A stretch of 64,000 nt of DNA, from NCBI RefSeq assembly GCF_019904235.1, contig NZ_CP063202.1:310001-374000 (forward strand), given 5' to 3'. The position numbers and the translations under genes are program-made. The notes below the pieces were generated by a model. It was not told where the DNA came from and made no database searches. It worked only from the letters and a program-made list of their open reading frames with translations. Below, piece by piece: positions 53,357 through 62,397 of this stretch. Each line of letters begins with the position of its first letter. Within the stretch, counting starts at the first letter, position 1. This DNA comes from Erythrobacter sp. SCSIO 43205. Lineage in GTDB: Bacteria > Pseudomonadota > Alphaproteobacteria > Sphingomonadales > Sphingomonadaceae.

Positions 53357-54187
53357 ATGGCACAAAAGGAACAGCCAAAGCCGCTGATGCCTCACGCCAC
53401 TGCCACCTGGCTGGTGGATCACACCGGCCTTGCGTTTGAGCAGATTGCCGAATTTTGCGGGCTGCACATCCTTGAAGTGCAGGCCATGGCCGATGACCTG
53501 GCAGGCAGCAAATACACAGGCCGCGATCCGGTGCACGCTGGCGAGCTGACATTGGAAGAGATCAAAAAGGGTGAAGAAAACCCCGAATACGCTCTGAAAA
53601 TGCACAAGGCGCCGGTTGAGGTGACCCGCACCAAGGGCCCTCGTTATACTCCTGTGTCCAAGCGTCAGGACAAACCCGATGGCATCGCCTGGATCCTGCG
53701 CAATCACCCTGAGATTTCCGATGCCCAAATCGGCAAGCTCATCGGCACAACGCGCAACACCATTGGCGCTATTCGTGAGCGTTCGCACTGGAACATTCAG
53801 AACATCCAACCCAAGGATCCCGTGACTTTGGGCCTGTGTTCGCAGCGCGAGCTTGATGCGGTCGTCGCTAAAGCTGCCAAGCGTGTTGGTACGAGTGAAG
53901 ACGGCGAAGAGGTCGCGGTTGAAGAGGGTGTTGTTGATACCCGCTCTGACAAGGACAGGCTGATCGAAGAGCTGCGCGCTGAACGCGCGGCCAACGCCAA
54001 GGCTGCTGCAGAAGCTGCGCAAGAGGCCGAAGCTGAAGCGTGGCTTGCCGACAAGCGCGCCGCAGAAGAGGCCAGCGCTCAAGAGACGGTCGATGCCGAA
54101 GCTGCATTCGCATCGCCTGTTGATGAGAAGGAAGAAGTCGCTGCTGACGACGACGGCGAGGAACCGCAAGCCAGCTCCGGCAACTGA
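53357..54187 (+). CDS. trcR: Cell cycle transcriptional regulator TrcR (DUF1013)
   Basis: 276 residues. DUF1013 core at residues 10-170: MPHATATWLVDHTGLAFEQI, HILEVQAMADDLAG, GRDPVHAGELTLEEI, then RYTPVSKRQDKPDGI and ISDAQIGKLIGTTRNTI, which reads like a helix-turn-helix. The last 80 residues are an acidic, Ala-rich helical tail. It is a conserved alphaproteobacterial protein linked to cell-cycle control; DNA targets here unknown. Confidence 0.88.
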   Translation: MAQKEQPKPLMPHATATWLVDHTGLAFEQIAEFCGLHILEVQAMADDLAGSKYTGRDPVHAGELTLEEIKKGEENPEYALKMHKAPVEVTRTKGPRYTPVSKRQDKPDGIAWILRNHPEISDAQIGKLIGTTRNTIGAIRERSHWNIQNIQPKDPVTLGLCSQRELDAVVAKAAKRVGTSEDGEEVAVEEGVVDTRSDKDRLIEELRAERAANAKAAAEAAQEAEAEAWLADKRAAEEASAQETVDAEAAFASPVDEKEEVAADDDGEEPQASSGN

Positions 54188-54210
54188 CCCCCGGCATAAG
54201 ACATTCTAAA

Positions 54211-54245
54211 GGGCGGCCCGCTAGACCAGCGCGGCCGCCCTTTTT
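54211..54245 (+). terminator. Strong intrinsic terminator after trcR
   Basis: GGGCGGCC at 54211-54218 pairs with GGCCGCCC at 54233-54240, then TTTTT; the two arms are perfectly complementary and GC-only. Confidence 0.85.
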
Positions 54246-54342
54246 GTTTGGCACTTGCCGAACGCCGGTTTTGCGACCAACCGAGCCCCTTACAGCGGCA
54301 TTATCCCTTGCGCTTGCGGGCGCGATCTCTAAGGCTGCTTAC

Positions 54343-56004
54343 ATGAATGTTAATAGCGCCAAATATCACCACCCCACCCCCTGGGATGCGGAGTTGGAAC
54401 CGCTGACGCTTCCCGCCATGCTCGAACGCACGGTGACCTATAACCCACAGGCACCTTTCCTGCATTTCATGGGGCGCACATTTTCCTATCGTGCGATCCA
54501 TTCCGAGGCGTTGAAGTTTGCTTGCGGCTTGATTGAAATGGGCGTCAAACCGGGCGAGCGCGTGGGGCTCTTCCTTCCCAATGTCCCGATTTACGCAAGC
54601 GCCTATTACGGCGCGATGATGGCAGGCGCGGTGGTGGTGAATTTCTCGCCGCTCTATTCGGTCGAGGAACTCAGCTGGCAGGTCGCCGACAGTGGCACGC
54701 GCGTTCTGGTGACGGCAGATGTGCCGGAGCTCTATGACACTGCGGCTGAGGTGCTTGCAGCCTCTGAGCTTGAGACGTTGGTTGTAGGATCACTTGGCTC
54801 CATGCTCCCGCTTGGCAAAAGCATCGCCTTCAACATTTTCAAGCGCAGTCAGATTGCCGCGGTGAAATGGGGCGAGAACACTCTTCGATGGTCCGACGTG
54901 CTCAGCGATGCGGCCGTCAATCTGCCTGAGATCACGCCCGATACACTCGCACTCTTGCAATATACAGGCGGGACGACCGGACGGCCCAAGGGCGCAATGC
55001 TGGGCCACAGCCAGTTGTCGCAAAACGCACAGCAAGTTGCTGCGATCAATCCGTGGGACAATCCGCGCGACGAGATCTTGATGGGAGCGCTCCCATTCTT
55101 CCATGTTTTCGCCAACACCTCGCTTTTGAACCATGCAATGGTGGCAGGCGCTTCGATTGCCATGGTGCCGCGCTTTGAGGCGGGGCAGGTGCTTGAGACG
55201 ATCGAGACGCTCGGCTGCACCGGCTTTCCCGGCGTGCCCACCATGTTTCAGGCTTTGCTTGACCATCCCAATCTCACCAAGACCGATCTTTCCAGCCTCA
55301 AAGTGTGCATCTCCGGCGGCGCGCCTATGCCCGCTCAGGTGCATGAGCGGTTCGAGGAGGTAACCGGCGTGCGCTTGGTCGAAGGCTATGGCCTGACCGA
55401 AAGCTCCGGCGTTGTCTCTGCCAACCCGTATGAAGGCACGCGCAAAAAGGGCACCATTGGCCAGCCCGTTGCGCGCACCGAGATCATATTTCTGGATAAG
55501 GAAGACCCCACCAAGCTTGCCAAAGAGGGTGAGCCGGGAGAGCTTGCCTTTCACGGGCCGCAAATGATGCGCGGCTATTGGAACCGCCCGGAAACCGATG
55601 CCGATGTCTTTGTTGAGCGTGACGGTAAGCGCTATCTTCGCACTGGCGATGTAGCGGTGATGGATGAAGATGGCTTTCTTTCCATCGTTGACCGCATCAA
55701 GGACATGATTGCGGTTGCCGGGTTCAAGGTTTTCCCAAGCGTCGTCGAAGATGCCATTCGCAAGCATGAGGCCGTCAAGGAAGTGCTCGTGATCGGTGTG
55801 CCTGATGATTACAAAGGCGAAGTGCCACGCGCTTTCGTGGTGCTCGAAAAGGGCTCCGATGCAAGCGGTGAGGCGATCAAAGAGTGGCTAAACGACCATA
55901 TCGGCAAGCATGAACGCGTCGATCAGGTGGTGATCCGCGATGAATTGCCCAAGACGATCATTGGCAAGCTAGACCGCAAAGCCCTTCGCGCAGAAGTGCT
56001 CTGA
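54343..56004 (+). CDS. Long-chain fatty acid--CoA ligase (FadD-like)
   Basis: 553 residues from ATG 54343 (MNVNSAKYHHPTPWD). Adenylate-forming motifs: LLQYTGGTTGRPKGAM (P-loop), EGYGLTESSG, RTGDVAVMDEDGF, IVDRIKDMIAVAGFKVFP and the catalytic Lys in LPKTIIGKLDRK. Membrane-associated activation of fatty acids by CoA and ATP, for degradation or lipid synthesis. Preceded by the trcR terminator. Confidence 0.92.
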   Translation: MNVNSAKYHHPTPWDAELEPLTLPAMLERTVTYNPQAPFLHFMGRTFSYRAIHSEALKFACGLIEMGVKPGERVGLFLPNVPIYASAYYGAMMAGAVVVNFSPLYSVEELSWQVADSGTRVLVTADVPELYDTAAEVLAASELETLVVGSLGSMLPLGKSIAFNIFKRSQIAAVKWGENTLRWSDVLSDAAVNLPEITPDTLALLQYTGGTTGRPKGAMLGHSQLSQNAQQVAAINPWDNPRDEILMGALPFFHVFANTSLLNHAMVAGASIAMVPRFEAGQVLETIETLGCTGFPGVPTMFQALLDHPNLTKTDLSSLKVCISGGAPMPAQVHERFEEVTGVRLVEGYGLTESSGVVSANPYEGTRKKGTIGQPVARTEIIFLDKEDPTKLAKEGEPGELAFHGPQMMRGYWNRPETDADVFVERDGKRYLRTGDVAVMDEDGFLSIVDRIKDMIAVAGFKVFPSVVEDAIRKHEAVKEVLVIGVPDDYKGEVPRAFVVLEKGSDASGEAIKEWLNDHIGKHERVDQVVIRDELPKTIIGKLDRKALRAEVL

Positions 56005-56041
56005 GCGAACAGCCATATATTTGACGCGCGAAAGGCGCGCC

Positions 56042-56515
56042 TTAGCTCGCGATCAGCGGCTCGGCGCCTTTTTTGACGGGCTCTGCCGGCACTGCTGCTG
56101 GCTTGGCTACAGGCTTGCTCGCATTGGGGGCAAAGCGGCCATCAACCTGTGCGCCTTGTTCGATGGTGAGCGCATCGTAATGCACATCGCCGTCGACCCG
56201 CGCACTCTTTAAGACCACGAGTTCTTTGGCAGTGATCGAACCATTGACCTTGCCTGCCATGCGCGCGCTCTCTGCGACCACCGCGCCTTTGATGACAGAG
56301 CTTTCACCCTGCACCAGCGACGCGCATTTGATGTCGCCTTCGATCGTGCCGTCGACGTGAAGATCGGCTGAGGCGGAAATGTCGCCTTTGATCGTCACAT
56401 CCGAACCGATGACCGAGAAGGTGGAGTTGGAACCTGCCATACCGCGTCCTTTGGATTTAGTGTCGGGGGTGGGCGGCAGCGAGGGCGCTTGACCCGCGGG
56501 CTTCTTTGAGAACAT
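56042..56515 (-). CDS. Bactofilin
   Basis: 157 residues from ATG 56515 (MFSKKPAGQAPS); the frame upstream runs into the peptidase gene. A short Pro/Lys-rich N-terminus is followed by the DUF583 right-handed beta-helix at residues 30-130 (IGSDVTIKGDISASADLHVDG, then KVNGSITAKELVVLKSARVDG) and a Pro/Ala/Lys tail. Bactofilins polymerise into scaffolds and often recruit M23 peptidases; here the gene overlaps the M23 gene by 59 nt, the known coupled layout. Confidence 0.92.
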   Translation of the reverse strand: MFSKKPAGQAPSLPPTPDTKSKGRGMAGSNSTFSVIGSDVTIKGDISASADLHVDGTIEGDIKCASLVQGESSVIKGAVVAESARMAGKVNGSITAKELVVLKSARVDGDVHYDALTIEQGAQVDGRFAPNASKPVAKPAAVPAEPVKKGAEPLIAS

Positions 56516-57671
56516 CGGGGGCTGTCTCCAGGAAGGGGCGCGGGTTGACCGCACGCCCGTTGATACGAACTTCGAAATGCAGGTGCGGGCCGGTCGAGCG
56601 ACCCGAGCTGCCAAGGCCACCCAGCGTTGCCCCGGCATCAACCGCTTCACCCACGTTCACACTGATCCGGGCAAGGTGTGCGTAGCGGGTCATTATGCCA
56701 TTGGGATGGGTGATTTCCACGGTGCGGCCATATCCGCCTTTCCAACCAGCGAAAGTCACCTGACCGCCAGCTGCTGCGTAGATGTCGGAATTGTAAGGGC
56801 CTTTGAAATCGATGCCATTGTGCATCGCGCCGCTGCGGTTGAACGGGTCGCGGCGATAGCCAAAACCCGATGTCACACGCGTAACAGCGGCAGGCACAAC
56901 GCGCGGCACACCTTCAAGCGCAAGTTCGAGCGCCGACATCCGCGCAAGGCTCAAACCAAGGCGTTCAAAGCGCGGATCAAGCGAGCCATCAGCAGCAGAC
57001 GAAAGCACTTGAAGCGGACCACCCATAGCCACTTGCGCTTCGGCGCGCGCCGCTTTTTCCATCGCGCGCGGATCAAGATTGAGCTTGCGCAGCGCCTCTT
57101 CGGCTTTCTTCGCACGCCAATCGGCAAAGCGGGTCATGTTCTCGACATATGCAAGCTGACGCGCTTCGATTTCGGCGAGGCCGCGAGCCTGCGGGAAGAA
57201 GGCGCCGACCTGTTCAACCGTCTTTGCCGTTTCATCCGAGCTGTCTGTGACGTTGGAATCGACGGCTTTGATGTCGTCGGGCAACATTTGCGACATCGCT
57301 TCAAGCGCTTCCTGACGCGCTTCGAGGTCGGCGACGACGTTTTCGATGTCACCACCATAAGCCTCAAGCCGTTGCTGCGCGCTTGCCACTTGCGCCTTCT
57401 CGTGTTGGAAAGATGCAAGCGTCGCTTCGGCGGAATATTTGTTCCACGCCATCACTCCCATCGAACCCGCCCATCCCAGCGCGAGAACGATAGCAGCCGT
57501 TGCTGCACCTTTTTGCAGTCCCGATGAGACTTTGATGAAACGCACCTGTCCTTGTGAGCGCATGAAAAACTCGCGGTCGGGGAACCAGCCCTCGAGCCTT
57601 TCTGCGAACGTGCGCTTTGGAGTGTTGTTTGACAAAAGCCTGACCCGTCCGATTTTGTTTTTTTGACCCAC
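56457..57671 (-). CDS. M23 (LytM) metallopeptidase with coiled coil, partner of bactofilin
   Basis: 404 residues from GTG 57671 (the only start before the conserved RTFAERLEGWFPDREFFMRSQG segment, shown here in parts). One membrane span at TAAIVLALGWAGSMGVMAW (residues about 58-76), then coiled coil (HEKAQVASAQQRLEAYGGD, LEARQEALEAMSQM), and a LytM domain with intact ligands: HNGIDFKGPYN and GPHLHFEVRINGR. Likely remodels peptidoglycan where the bactofilin places it. Its end overlaps the bactofilin start. Confidence 0.9.
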   Translation of the reverse strand: MGQKNKIGRVRLLSNNTPKRTFAERLEGWFPDREFFMRSQGQVRFIKVSSGLQKGAATAAIVLALGWAGSMGVMAWNKYSAEATLASFQHEKAQVASAQQRLEAYGGDIENVVADLEARQEALEAMSQMLPDDIKAVDSNVTDSSDETAKTVEQVGAFFPQARGLAEIEARQLAYVENMTRFADWRAKKAEEALRKLNLDPRAMEKAARAEAQVAMGGPLQVLSSAADGSLDPRFERLGLSLARMSALELALEGVPRVVPAAVTRVTSGFGYRRDPFNRSGAMHNGIDFKGPYNSDIYAAAGGQVTFAGWKGGYGRTVEITHPNGIMTRYAHLARISVNVGEAVDAGATLGGLGSSGRSTGPHLHFEVRINGRAVNPRPFLETAPDVLKEARGSSALAAAHPRH

Positions 57672-57997
57672 GAAAACGCTAGCGCCGGATGTGCAAATAA
57701 GCGAATCCTCAACCCTACTGAAAAGTTGAATCGAAGGCTTAGCGCGGTGAAGCGTTCATCCTACAGCAATCCCCTTAGAACGCTGGTTATGACACGGTAA
57801 TCGATACTGCGGGCAGGCCCCTAGTGGTTGTCCCATAGGGGCACAGTTTGGCGTACCGATTCGCATAGCGATTCGCTCAAAAAATCGTGGCAAAAAGCCG
57901 GTTTGGTGCCGGTTTTTCTGGTGCTTGGGGTGCGCTTGATACGCCCTTTTTTCCAAGGTCGCTGACAGTTGGGCGCGCGGCTGCTAATGGCGGCGTT
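57672..57997. other. Divergent intergenic region between the M23 gene and proA
   Basis: 326 bp without a gene. It contains a hairpin GCCCCTA/TAGGGGC at 57817-57842, a direct repeat CGATTCGC about 57858 and 57870 (both holding GATTC, a CcrM site), and an AAAAAgCCGG/CCGGTTTTT hairpin at 57892-57917 that could end transcription. Promoters for both flanking genes are expected here but were not identified. Confidence 0.5.
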
Positions 57998-59284
57998 ATG
58001 AATAAAATCTCGACCCTATCCCATCCCGAAGTGGAATCTCCTCAGGCTGTGATTGACGAGCTCGCCAAAGCAGGCCGGCTTGCGCAAAGCACGCTGGCCC
58101 AAATGCCAGGCGAAAGGCGCGCTGATGCCCTTAAGCTCGCAGCCAGGCACATCCGATCAGCAGGCAGCGACATTCTCGCCGCCAATGCAAAGGACGTGGA
58201 AGCTGGCAAGGCAAGCGGCCTTTCGGGCGCGATGTTGGACCGGCTCACCCTTGATGATGCGCGGCTCGAAGGGATTGCTGCCGGCCTCGAAGCGGTTGCC
58301 AATTTGCCCGATCCCGTGGGTGAGATCATCGACGAAACGCAGCCGCCCAACGGCCTCAATTTATCGCGCGTTCGCGTGCCGATTGGACTGATCGGGGTGA
58401 TTTACGAAAGTCGCCCCAATGTGACCGCTGATACAGCGGCTCTGTGCGTTCGCTCCGGAAACGCAGTGCTCCTTCGCGGTGGCAGCGAGGCGGTGCATTC
58501 CAATCGCGCCATTCATAAAGCGCTTGTCGCAGGGCTGATCGAGGGCGGTGTGCCCGAAGCTTCAGCGCAATTGGTGCCGACCCAAGACCGCGCAGCTGTG
58601 GGCGCTATGCTGACGGCAAGCGGGCTCATTGACATGATCATCCCGCGCGGTGGGCGCAGCCTTGTCGAGCGGGTCCAAAACGATGCGCGCGTCCCAGTGC
58701 TCGCGCATCTGGACGGCATTTGCCACACTTACGTACATAGCGCTGCCGACCCTCAAATGGCGCAGACCATCGTCGTCAATGCAAAGATGCGCCGCACCGG
58801 AATTTGCGGGGCGATGGAAACGCTTCTTATCGACAGTGAGTTTAGCGACGCTGCATCACTTGTCGGGGCATTGATAGATGCAGGCTGCGAAGTGCGCGGG
58901 TGTGAGCGTATTCAAGCTCTCGATGCGCGCGTCGTTCCCGCCAGCGATAGCGATTGGGGCACGGAATTTCTCGATAGCATTGCTGCGGTTGCGATGGTCG
59001 ATGGATTGGATGAAGCGGCCGCGCATATCGCCACCCATTCCTCAGGCCACACCGATGCAATCATCACTGATGATAAGGCCGTGGCGGAACAATTTTTAAC
59101 CCGCGTGGATAGCGCGATTGTCATGCACAATGCTTCCTCGCAATTTGCCGATGGCGGCGAATTTGGCCTTGGCGCAGAAATCGGGATCGCCACTGGGCGC
59201 CTTCATGCACGCGGGCCGGTCGCATTAGAGGGGCTCACCACTTACAAATGGTTGGTGCGCGGGGCTGGGCAGGCCAGACCCTAA
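57998..59284 (+). CDS. proA: Glutamate-5-semialdehyde dehydrogenase (gamma-glutamyl phosphate reductase)
   Basis: 428 residues from ATG 57998. Second enzyme of proline synthesis, NADPH-dependent. Seen: RVPIGLIGVIYESRPNVT, NAVLLRGGSEA, the catalytic Cys in MRRTGICGAMETLL, IIPRGGRSLVERVQ and EFGLGAEIGIATGRLHARGP. Full length. First gene of a rightward run with nadD, rsfS, rlmH, envC and ctpA. Confidence 0.96.
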   Translation: MNKISTLSHPEVESPQAVIDELAKAGRLAQSTLAQMPGERRADALKLAARHIRSAGSDILAANAKDVEAGKASGLSGAMLDRLTLDDARLEGIAAGLEAVANLPDPVGEIIDETQPPNGLNLSRVRVPIGLIGVIYESRPNVTADTAALCVRSGNAVLLRGGSEAVHSNRAIHKALVAGLIEGGVPEASAQLVPTQDRAAVGAMLTASGLIDMIIPRGGRSLVERVQNDARVPVLAHLDGICHTYVHSAADPQMAQTIVVNAKMRRTGICGAMETLLIDSEFSDAASLVGALIDAGCEVRGCERIQALDARVVPASDSDWGTEFLDSIAAVAMVDGLDEAAAHIATHSSGHTDAIITDDKAVAEQFLTRVDSAIVMHNASSQFADGGEFGLGAEIGIATGRLHARGPVALEGLTTYKWLVRGAGQARP

Positions 59285-59287
59285 GCG

Positions 59288-59944
59288 ATGCTCACCGGAC
59301 TTCTTGGGGGCAGTTTCAATCCCGCCCATGGCGGCCATCGGCGCATTACGCGCTTTACCATTGATGCGCTGAGCCTTGATGAAGCGTGGTGGCTGGTATC
59401 CCCTGGCAACCCGTTGAAACCCAAGGCCGGAATGGCGCCGTTAACGGCGAGACTGCGCTCTGCACATGAGCAGGCGAAACGCGCGCCTATCATTCCCACA
59501 ACAATCGAAAGCGAGCTGCGCACGCGCTACACTGTGGATACGCTGCGTGCGCTTCAAAACCGCTATAAAAAGCGGCAATTTGTGTGGCTTATGGGCTCTG
59601 ACAATCTGGCGCAATTTCACCGTTGGAAAGATTGGCGCACCATCGCGAGGATGATGCCGATTGCAGTTATCGCAAGGCCGGGTTATACAAATGAGGCTAT
59701 GACGAGCCCCGCCATGGCCTGGCTCAGGCGCTATACGGTGCCTGTGGCAGCTTTCCGAAAACAGGGGCGAAACCGCTTGGGGAGAGCGCCGGCACTGGTG
59801 TTACTCACGTTTGATCCGGACCATCGCAGCGCGACGGCAATACGCCGAGGCAATGCCGATTGGGCAAACCGTTTCAGTGATACATCAAGCGCAGCTATCC
59901 GCGACAGGCTAACCTTCCGACATATTGAGGAAGCGCGTATATGA
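59288..59944 (+). CDS. nadD: Nicotinate-nucleotide adenylyltransferase
   Basis: 218 residues. GGSFNPAHGGHRRI at the N-terminus holds the H-x-G-H type motif, WWLVSPGNPLKP and WLMGSDNLAQFHRW follow, and the C-terminal SSAAIRDRL is the degenerate ISST motif. Makes NaAD for NAD synthesis. Begins 3 nt after proA. Confidence 0.93.
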   Translation: MLTGLLGGSFNPAHGGHRRITRFTIDALSLDEAWWLVSPGNPLKPKAGMAPLTARLRSAHEQAKRAPIIPTTIESELRTRYTVDTLRALQNRYKKRQFVWLMGSDNLAQFHRWKDWRTIARMMPIAVIARPGYTNEAMTSPAMAWLRRYTVPVAAFRKQGRNRLGRAPALVLLTFDPDHRSATAIRRGNADWANRFSDTSSAAIRDRLTFRHIEEARI

Positions 59945-60039
59945 AGGCGCTTGATAGCTCCTTCGCAATGCTCCTCACTTGCCATTCGCGCAAAGCCACC
60001 CCACATTTCGGCCCTTATAAAGGAGACTTACCGTAGCCT

Positions 60040-60468
60040 ATGACACAGGCACATACTGCCCCGCGTTCGGGGGACACATCGCCCAAGCTTCAGGCGGTAT
60101 CCGCTATGACTAAATCTCACGCGGTTGACGAACTCTATGCTCTGATCATGGCCCAATTGGACGATGATCAGGCGCAGGAAATCGTCTCCATCCCGCTTGA
60201 AGGCAAAAGCTCGGTTGCCGATCACATGGTGGTCGCAAGCGGTCGCTCGACCCGGCAAGTGGCGGCGATGGCGCAAAAACTCGGCGAAAAGGTCAAGCAA
60301 GCCGGCTTTGGTCCGGTGCGGATCGAAGGCCTGCCTCAGGCTGACTGGGTGCTGATCGATTGCGGCGACGTTGTCGTGCACCTGTTCCGCCCCGAAGTGC
60401 GCAGCTTTTACAACCTTGAGCGGATGTGGTCCTTCGAGGGCGGCGAAGCGCAACAGGGCCGGGCGTAA
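60040..60468 (+). CDS. rsfS: Ribosomal silencing factor RsfS
   Basis: 142 residues (120 if ATG 60106 is the start; AAGGAG before 60040 favours the long form). RsfS domain: VSIPLEGKSSVADHMVVASG, RQVAAMAQKLGEKVK, WVLIDCGDVVVHLFRPEVR and the family end YNLERMW. It binds L14 of the 50S subunit and blocks subunit joining in starved cells. Follows nadD, the usual order. Confidence 0.94.
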   Translation: MTQAHTAPRSGDTSPKLQAVSAMTKSHAVDELYALIMAQLDDDQAQEIVSIPLEGKSSVADHMVVASGRSTRQVAAMAQKLGEKVKQAGFGPVRIEGLPQADWVLIDCGDVVVHLFRPEVRSFYNLERMWSFEGGEAQQGRA

Positions 60469-60484
60469 CGCTTTTGTTGGCGCA

Positions 60485-60578
60485 CCCGCATCCGCGGGCG
60501 CGTCCTCGCTAGACGTCCTCCGCTCCGCTGCGGACCCGCTGCGGGCGGGCGGTCGCCCTTGCGGTCCCTTCGGGACCG
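60485..60578. repeat. Multi-palindromic extragenic element
   Basis: Five short palindromes in a row between rsfS and rlmH: CCCGC/GCGGG near 60485-60498, TCCGCTGCGGA at 60524-60534, CCCGCTGCGGG at 60535-60545, GGGCG/CGCCC at 60547-60558 and CGGTCCC/GGGACCG at 60562-60578. Very GC-rich, with no reading frame. The last hairpin is followed by TTTGTC and may end the rsfS transcript. Resembles the extragenic repeats of other genera; copy number elsewhere unknown. Confidence 0.6.
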
Positions 60579-60608
60579 TTTGTCTGACCGTTCTGTAAGG
60601 TCTCTTGT

Positions 60609-61031
60609 ATGCTCCTCCATATCATAGCTCGCGGGAAGATCGCACGCTCGCCTGAGGCGGAGCTTGTTACGCGTTATGAAAAGCGGCTGAAATGGCCGGT
60701 AAAGCTCACCGAATTGCCGGAAACTGGGGGAAAAGTGCCGCTCCCCCAAAGCCCCCACAAAACCGTTCTTCTGGATGAGCGCGGCAAGGCGCTTGCTTCT
60801 GAAAAACTCGCCTCCACGCTTGAAAACTGGCGCGATACAGGGACGCGCGAGGTCCGTTTTGTGCTGGGGGCCGCCGATGGTCACTCGGATGAGGAGCGTG
60901 CAGAGGCGGACCTCCTCTACGCCTTTGGTCCCGCCACCTGGCCGCATTTAATGGCGCGCGCGATGTTGATGGAGCAGCTCTACCGGGCAACAAGCATCCT
61001 TGCAGGCCATCCCTATCATCGTGCAGGGTAA
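60609..61031 (+). CDS. rlmH: 23S rRNA (pseudouridine1915-N3)-methyltransferase
   Basis: 140-residue SPOUT methyltransferase. VTRYEKRLKWPVKLTELPE (family substrate part), LDERGKALASEKLA, FVLGAADGHSDEERAEADL and the closing MLMEQLYRATSILAGHPYH, with the C-terminal His/Tyr. Full length. Often next to rsfS, as here. Confidence 0.95.
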   Translation: MLLHIIARGKIARSPEAELVTRYEKRLKWPVKLTELPETGGKVPLPQSPHKTVLLDERGKALASEKLASTLENWRDTGTREVRFVLGAADGHSDEERAEADLLYAFGPATWPHLMARAMLMEQLYRATSILAGHPYHRAG

Positions 61032-61036
61032 CGCTC

Positions 61037-62260
61037 GTGAAAAAAACGCTCGCCTTGACCGCCATAGCCGCAGCGACCGCCATTATGGTGGCGGTGCCGC
61101 AAGGGCTGGCGCAGCGCGATGTACAATTGCTTGAACCCGAAGAAGCTCAAGCCGAACTCACAAGAGCAACCCGCGAAAGCCAACGAGCCGAAGCGCGCGC
61201 TGAACGATTTGCGGCTGCATCGCAAGCGGCTGAGGAGGCTGCTGAAAAAACAGCGCGCGAAGCCGCCGCGCTGGCCGCGCAAATTCAGGCCGCTGAAGCC
61301 AGAATTGCCGTAGCCCGCGCCCGCTATTCCTTGGCGCAAAATGATAGAGCGAAGCTGGATAAACGCCTTGCCGACCGAAGGGAACCTTTGGTGCGTTTGA
61401 CCGGAGCTTTGCAGACCACCGCCCGTCGCCCTTTGACCTTATCTGCGCTTCAGCCGGGCTCGCTCAAAGACCTCGTTTATGTGCGCGCCGTCCTTGCCTC
61501 TGCGGTCCCCGAAATCCGCACGCGCACGGCTGCTTTGCGCGGAGAACTTGAAAAAGGCCGCGCGCTTGAACGCCGAGCCGCACGCGCCTTGGAGAATTTG
61601 CGCATTTCCGAACAGGAATTGCAATCGCGCCGGACGCAGCTCGCCGCGCTCGAAGCCGAGCAACGCCTCGCCTCGCGCGAGGCGCGCAGCAATGCGGTGC
61701 GCGAAAGCGAGCGGGCGCTTGCTCTGGCCGAAGAAGCGCGCGATCTTGATGGGCTGGTCGAAACACTTGGCGAAGCAGCGAAATTGCGCGCGGAATTGGC
61801 GGCGTTGCCAGGGCCCATCGCTCGGCCCGATGACCTGTCCGCAAGCATCGTTGACGCATCGCCCGTAGCTGACGCTGCTCCGACCAAGGCTGTGCGCCCT
61901 CCCGGTTTTCAGCTTCCCGTGCAAGGCCGCACGCTTGCAGGCTTTGGTGAAATGCGCGCCAGTGGCCTTCGCTCTAAAGGCATCAGTCTGGCGCCCGCTC
62001 CCAATGCACAAGTCGTCGCGCCCAGCGCGGGCCGCGTCGCATTTGCAGGACCGTACCGGGGCTTTGGGCGAATCATCATAATCGAGCACCCCGGCGGCTG
62101 GACATCGCTGGTCACCGGCCTCGCGCGGACCGAGGTGGAAGTGGGCGATGAGATCATCGGCGGTGCACCTTTGGGTGTTGCCAGCGGCGGTGATGAGCCT
62201 ATTGCGCTTGAGTTGAGACGCGATGGAGAGCCCGTTAACCCGCTCAATTACCTTGGATAA
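61037..62260 (+). CDS. EnvC-like murein hydrolase activator (degenerate LytM)
   Basis: 407 residues with a signal peptide to about residue 26. Residues 35-280 are long coiled coil (AQAELTRATRESQRAEARAE onward). The C-terminal LytM domain lacks zinc ligands: the H-x(3)-D place reads RSKGISLAP and the HLHFE place IALELRRDG. As in EnvC, it should therefore activate amidases and not cut itself. Gene follows rlmH by 5 nt and precedes ctpA. Confidence 0.88.
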   Translation: MKKTLALTAIAAATAIMVAVPQGLAQRDVQLLEPEEAQAELTRATRESQRAEARAERFAAASQAAEEAAEKTAREAAALAAQIQAAEARIAVARARYSLAQNDRAKLDKRLADRREPLVRLTGALQTTARRPLTLSALQPGSLKDLVYVRAVLASAVPEIRTRTAALRGELEKGRALERRAARALENLRISEQELQSRRTQLAALEAEQRLASREARSNAVRESERALALAEEARDLDGLVETLGEAAKLRAELAALPGPIARPDDLSASIVDASPVADAAPTKAVRPPGFQLPVQGRTLAGFGEMRASGLRSKGISLAPAPNAQVVAPSAGRVAFAGPYRGFGRIIIIEHPGGWTSLVTGLARTEVEVGDEIIGGAPLGVASGGDEPIALELRRDGEPVNPLNYLG

Positions 62261-62301
62261 TCTTGTAGCAGCGTTTACATCTCCAACGCCTAGATGCCCC
62301 G

Positions 62302-62328
62302 CTAAGGGACGGTACTAGTGCCCCTTAG
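62302..62328. other. Hairpin between envC-like gene and ctpA
   Basis: CTAAGGG at 62302-62308 and CCCTTAG at 62322-62328 form a perfect stem; inside it GGTAC and GTGCC can extend it. No T-run. The 137-nt gap holds no gene. Confidence 0.4.
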
Positions 62329-62397
62329 GCTATCATCTGGCGTTCACCTCCCTAATTCTATACACATACAGGCACATAACAGGAGCCAATCGCCGAT

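Noticed and set aside
54790..55767. 325-aa open frame opposite the acyl-CoA ligase
   Set aside because: Antisense shadow of a gene with all adenylate-forming motifs.
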